Shown piece by piece: positions 9,947-12,088 of a DNA stretch of 12,088 nucleotides (positions within the stretch are counted from its first letter, which is position 1; each line of letters opens with the position of its first letter). The stretch spans positions 1 to 12,088 of the forward strand of contig JBDRCC010000010.1 of assembly GCA_043822065.1 (NCBI GenBank), read 5' to 3'. Origin of the DNA: JBDRCC01 sp043822065 [NCBI: archaeon] (lineage in GTDB: Archaea > Undinarchaeota > CAZHTU01). Below the pieces are notes generated by a model. That model was not told where the DNA came from. It worked only from the letters and a program-made list of their open reading frames with translations, and searched no databases. Made by a program: the position numbers and the translations under genes.

Positions 9947-12088
9947 CTCTTCCTCCTCGGCCTTGGGTGCTCTGCGATTTTCTCGTACAGCTCGGTCAGG
10001 TTCTTGCCGTACTTCGCGGAAATCCCGACGACCGGGTGCTGGGGGAAAGCCTCTGAAATCGCCCTGAGGTTGGCTTTCGGCAGGTCGGTCTTGTTCGCGG
10101 CGATGACGATTGGTATCCGCTTCGCCTCAAGCTGGCCTATGAGCATTATGTTCACCTGGGTGAGCGGGTCCTTGGTCGCGTCCATCATGATGATCGTGGT
10201 GTCGACGTTGTCCAGGAATTTTATCGCCTCGATGATGCCTTCCGTCGCCTGTTTCGCCCTGTCCTTCGACTCGATGACGGTGAACTTCCTGCCCTTCTTC
10301 GGCTTCGGCAGGGTTATCCTGAGCCTGCCCATTATCCCTTCGGCTTCCTCCTTTGAGAGCTCGGTTGCGAGAATCCGCTTGAGCTCGTTCTTGGAAGCGG
10401 CTGCGCTGACCTCAATCCCCTGGTCCTTTGCGATTCTCTTCAGCTGGGTGACCTTGAGCCTGCCGAGGAGCTCGTCCTTCGTCCTCGGGCGCTCGTCCTT
10501 CTTGAACCTCAAAAAGTCGCGGTAGTCCACCTTGGTCGCAAGCCCTGGCATGTCGAGCAGGTTCATGATGAGCGTCTTGTTCCCGACCTTGACCTCGACG
10601 TGCTCCTTCTTCTGAATGACCCTGGTCTCGTGCGGGATTTCAGAGACCGTGCCGACCTCCTCGCCGAGCCAGTCGAGCGAGATGCGGTTGGCAAGGGAGG
10701 TGTTGTGGACGACCAGCCCGTCCCAGGTGGAGAATGTGTGGTTGCCCTCCACAGTCAAGTCATATATGTACCCATCGTACTCAATTTCCCTGATTTTTGC
10801 GACTGGGTCCCACATCACGTCCGCTTGTGCTATCCGGTGGATTGCCTCAGTGTTTGGATTGCGGGGTAGCGCCCTGCTCATCCTGACCAGCTTGTCGACG
10901 GCTATCCTGTTTTTCCGCTCCATCCTTGCGATGTGCTGGTGCTCCATGTAGAATTTTGTCCGGCTCATGCCCTCTTTTTTCCTTGCCTCTTCAAGCAGAG
11001 GCATGGCGGGGACTACGTGGATGTTCGCCTTTGAGCCATGGCCGCAAATCTCAGCGAGGGCCTTGTTTTTTTCAGGAAGGGAAAACCCTATGTTCTCCCT
11101 GAAAATCCTGTGGTTTCTGCTCCTCCCTATGAACAAGCGGTAGTAAGTCTTGCCATCGACCTTTTTTTCTGCTATCTTTCCGACAATTCCAAACCTCAAG
11201 AGAAGGAGCTGTATCCCAACCAAAAGCTCCTTGCTCGCACTGGGAAATTCTATGCAGGAATGGGTTCGGTCGCTTGAAACGCTCGCCTCACAGTCGAAGA
11301 GCGTCCGCAGGAATCCTGACACAACTTCGTCATCCTCTTTCAGGATTGGGGCAGGTACCCTTTTGTACCTTGAATTGGCTGGCTCCAGGTCATAAACCTC
11401 TTTCAGGAATTCGACGAGGACCTTGGAGTTCAACATCACCGTTGGCGTCTTGCCTTCCCGCAGGTTGAGCTTTGTCTCAACGCCGAAAGCCTCTTCCGAA
11501 ATGCTTGCAAAGTCATTCAGCATCTGCGAGTCCTGGTTTGTGAAGTAGATGTGGTTTCCGCCGTGGTGCGACTCTGCTATGGTGTACGCCATGAACCTCG
11601 ACAGCTCCGGCGTTATCGTTTCAATCGGCAGGATTGGTTTTGGATGGTGGTACTTCATCTCAAGGGAAACGGACCCGCCGTCTGTTATAAACCGCTTGGG
11701 GAGTGCGTATGAGAATTTCTCCCTTAGGGGGTTAAAGCTGGAGAGAAGGGCGGCATAAGTGCCCGGCACGAGGTCCTTCGCCTTTACCTCCGTGACGCCG
11801 CCATCAGCCATGCAGATGAACGGATGCTCCGGCGACACCTTGACGCGCCTGCCCAATGCTGTCTCGACCTCATAAAGCAGTCCTTTGTACCTCTGCCGGT
11901 AGACGTGCGAAAGCCTCTTGTGCTCTACTTTGAGCGTCTTTTTGTTCAGGGAGGGCACTTTAATGTCCAGATTGGAGCAGCCAATCAGCGCTTCGTTTTC
12001 ATCCGGCCTGACCACCCTGCTCCTAACAACTTCTTCAAAAATTGACTCTATGTTTTTGTAAAGCCCGTCTGAGAGGAGTATTTTTTCT
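9943..12088 (-). CDS. Archaeal Era-like GTPase, partial, interrupted by an intein
   Basis: The frame is open to the window edge, so the start and the N-extein lie beyond 12088. The listed GTG near 12013-12015 lies inside the intein and is not the start. The C-extein (10701-9943, 252 residues) begins TSLANRISLDWLGEEVGTVS, the second half of a Walker A (G1) site whose GxxxxGK must lie outside the window. It continues with PHETR, G3 DMPG, a family-typical 'ATEGIIEAIKFLDNVD', G4 NKTD and G5 SAK. This is the Era-like GTPase of the archaeal GTPase-DUF2073-DUF2072 trio; proposed roles (ribosome- or RNA-linked) are inferred from Era. Between G3 and 'ATEG' an extra segment of about 80 residues contains a SAP-like helix pair. 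Its stop overlaps the next gene in ATGA. Confidence 0.85.
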   Translation of the reverse strand, partial: EKILLSDGLYKNIESIFEEVVRSRVVRPDENEALIGCSNLDIKVPSLNKKTLKVEHKRLSHVYRQRYKGLLYEVETALGRRVKVSPEHPFICMADGGVTEVKAKDLVPGTYAALLSSFNPLREKFSYALPKRFITDGGSVSLEMKYHHPKPILPIETITPELSRFMAYTIAESHHGGNHIYFTNQDSQMLNDFASISEEAFGVETKLNLREGKTPTVMLNSKVLVEFLKEVYDLEPANSRYKRVPAPILKEDDEVVSGFLRTLFDCEASVSSDRTHSCIEFPSASKELLVGIQLLLLRFGIVGKIAEKKVDGKTYYRLFIGRSRNHRIFRENIGFSLPEKNKALAEICGHGSKANIHVVPAMPLLEEARKKEGMSRTKFYMEHQHIARMERKNRIAVDKLVRMSRALPRNPNTEAIHRIAQADVMWDPVAKIREIEYDGYIYDLTVEGNHTFSTWDGLVVHNTSLANRISLDWLGEEVGTVSEIPHETRVIQKKEHVEVKVGNKTLIMNLLDMPGLATKVDYRDFLRFKKDERPRTKDELLGRLKVTQLKRIAKDQGIEVSAAASKNELKRILATELSKEEAEGIMGRLRITLPKPKKGRKFTVIESKDRAKQATEGIIEAIKFLDNVDTTIIMMDATKDPLTQVNIMLIGQLEAKRIPIVIAANKTDLPKANLRAISEAFPQHPVVGISAKYGKNLTELYEKIAEHPRPRRKR
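10273..10530 (-). other. SAP-like insertion inside the GTPase switch II region
   Basis: Between DYRDFL and SKDRAKQATEG the protein carries about 80 residues that I do not expect in this family. The centre reads TKDELLGRLKVTQLKRIAKDQ then GIEVSAAASKNELKRIL: helix, loop with a Gly, helix with Lys/Arg, the layout of SAP/HeH/Rho-N nucleic-acid-binding modules. A basic stretch PKPKKGRK follows before the fold resumes. Bounds are approximate. Confidence 0.5.
10702..12088 (-). mobile_element. Intein with LAGLIDADG homing endonuclease, partial at window edge
   Basis: A protein-splicing element fills the frame from the window edge to Asn at 10702-10704. At least 462 residues are present. The first visible ones, EKILLSDGLYKNIESI, are block A without its first few residues, so the Cys/Ser1 nucleophile lies just outside. 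Block B is GRRVKVSPEHPFI (SxxH in place of TxxH). Two LAGLIDADG-type motifs follow, FMAYTIAESHHGG and FLRTLFDCEASVS, both keeping the acidic residue (Glu148 and Glu243, counted from the GTG at 12015). A helix-turn-helix-like stretch and block F (GYIYDLTVEGNHTF) come next, and block G is WDGLVVHN. The ends His-Asn then Thr (+1) are proper for splicing. Insertion falls between Lys and Thr of the GTPase Walker A. Confidence 0.9.

Noticed and set aside
9695-10525. A 276-codon plus-strand ORF opposite the GTPase and DUF2073 genes
   Set aside because: The opposing frames carry clear GTPase motifs and overlapping starts. This frame has low-complexity Ser/Phe content typical of antisense translation.
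12013-12015. GTG as start codon of the 690-codon minus-strand frame
   Set aside because: The frame continues upstream to the window edge with intein block A residues, so this GTG is an internal Val codon.
1-12088. tRNA, rRNA, CRISPR arrays or riboswitches
   Set aside because: Intergenic spaces are short and accounted for by promoters. No cloverleaf, regular spacer-repeat array or rRNA-like sequence was seen on either strand.

Overview
The window looks like compact chromosomal DNA of an archaeon, most likely a DPANN-type lineage (Diapherotrites/Micrarchaeota-like). This placement is inferred from gene content, not from a marker phylogeny. The supporting signs are archaeal TATA boxes placed about 27-31 bases upstream of start codons (leaderless transcripts), the archaeal trio of Era-like GTPase, DUF2073 protein and DUF2072 Zn-ribbon protein, a stand-alone XerA-type recombinase, many very small secreted or membrane proteins, and coding overlaps of one to a few bases. 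I see no rRNA, tRNA, CRISPR array or insertion sequence.

Layout. Bases 1-3168 hold small genes of poorly known function: a 90-aa protein, a minus-strand pair (DUF835-like protein plus a tiny membrane protein), a Cys-rich lipoprotein, a 55-aa zinc protein, a 230-aa protein with a zinc-binding tail, and a DUF4405-like membrane protein. Bases 3184-3357 (minus) encode two tandem, related, extremely basic peptides of 15 and 24 residues, each with a strong Shine-Dalgarno sequence; this is the least explained feature of the window. Bases 3483-4486 hold a complete tyrosine recombinase (XerA-like) whose stop overlaps a 39-aa ORF. Bases 4515-5704 hold a polytopic membrane protein with a GTG start, facing a membrane-anchored protein with five tandem cysteine repeats. 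Bases 5817-7822 hold a glutaredoxin-like protein, endonuclease III and a LUD-domain protein as a minus-strand pair, and a dCMP deaminase. Bases 7827-9126 hold a small lipoprotein and a secreted S-layer-domain-like protein. Bases 9123-12088 (minus) are the three-gene GTPase operon; the GTPase is split in its Walker A motif by a large intein that runs to the window edge.

How it works together. Recognisable functions are DNA maintenance (endonuclease III, XerA), nucleotide metabolism (dCMP deaminase), thiol redox chemistry and an uncharacterised conserved GTPase module. About half the genes encode envelope proteins (lipoproteins, membrane proteins, Cys-rich exported domains). Minus-strand genes are chained by ATGA, TGATG and TAATG overlaps. 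All seven convergent pairs end within 24 bases of each other, and three of them share a CTAR tetranucleotide as both stop codons.
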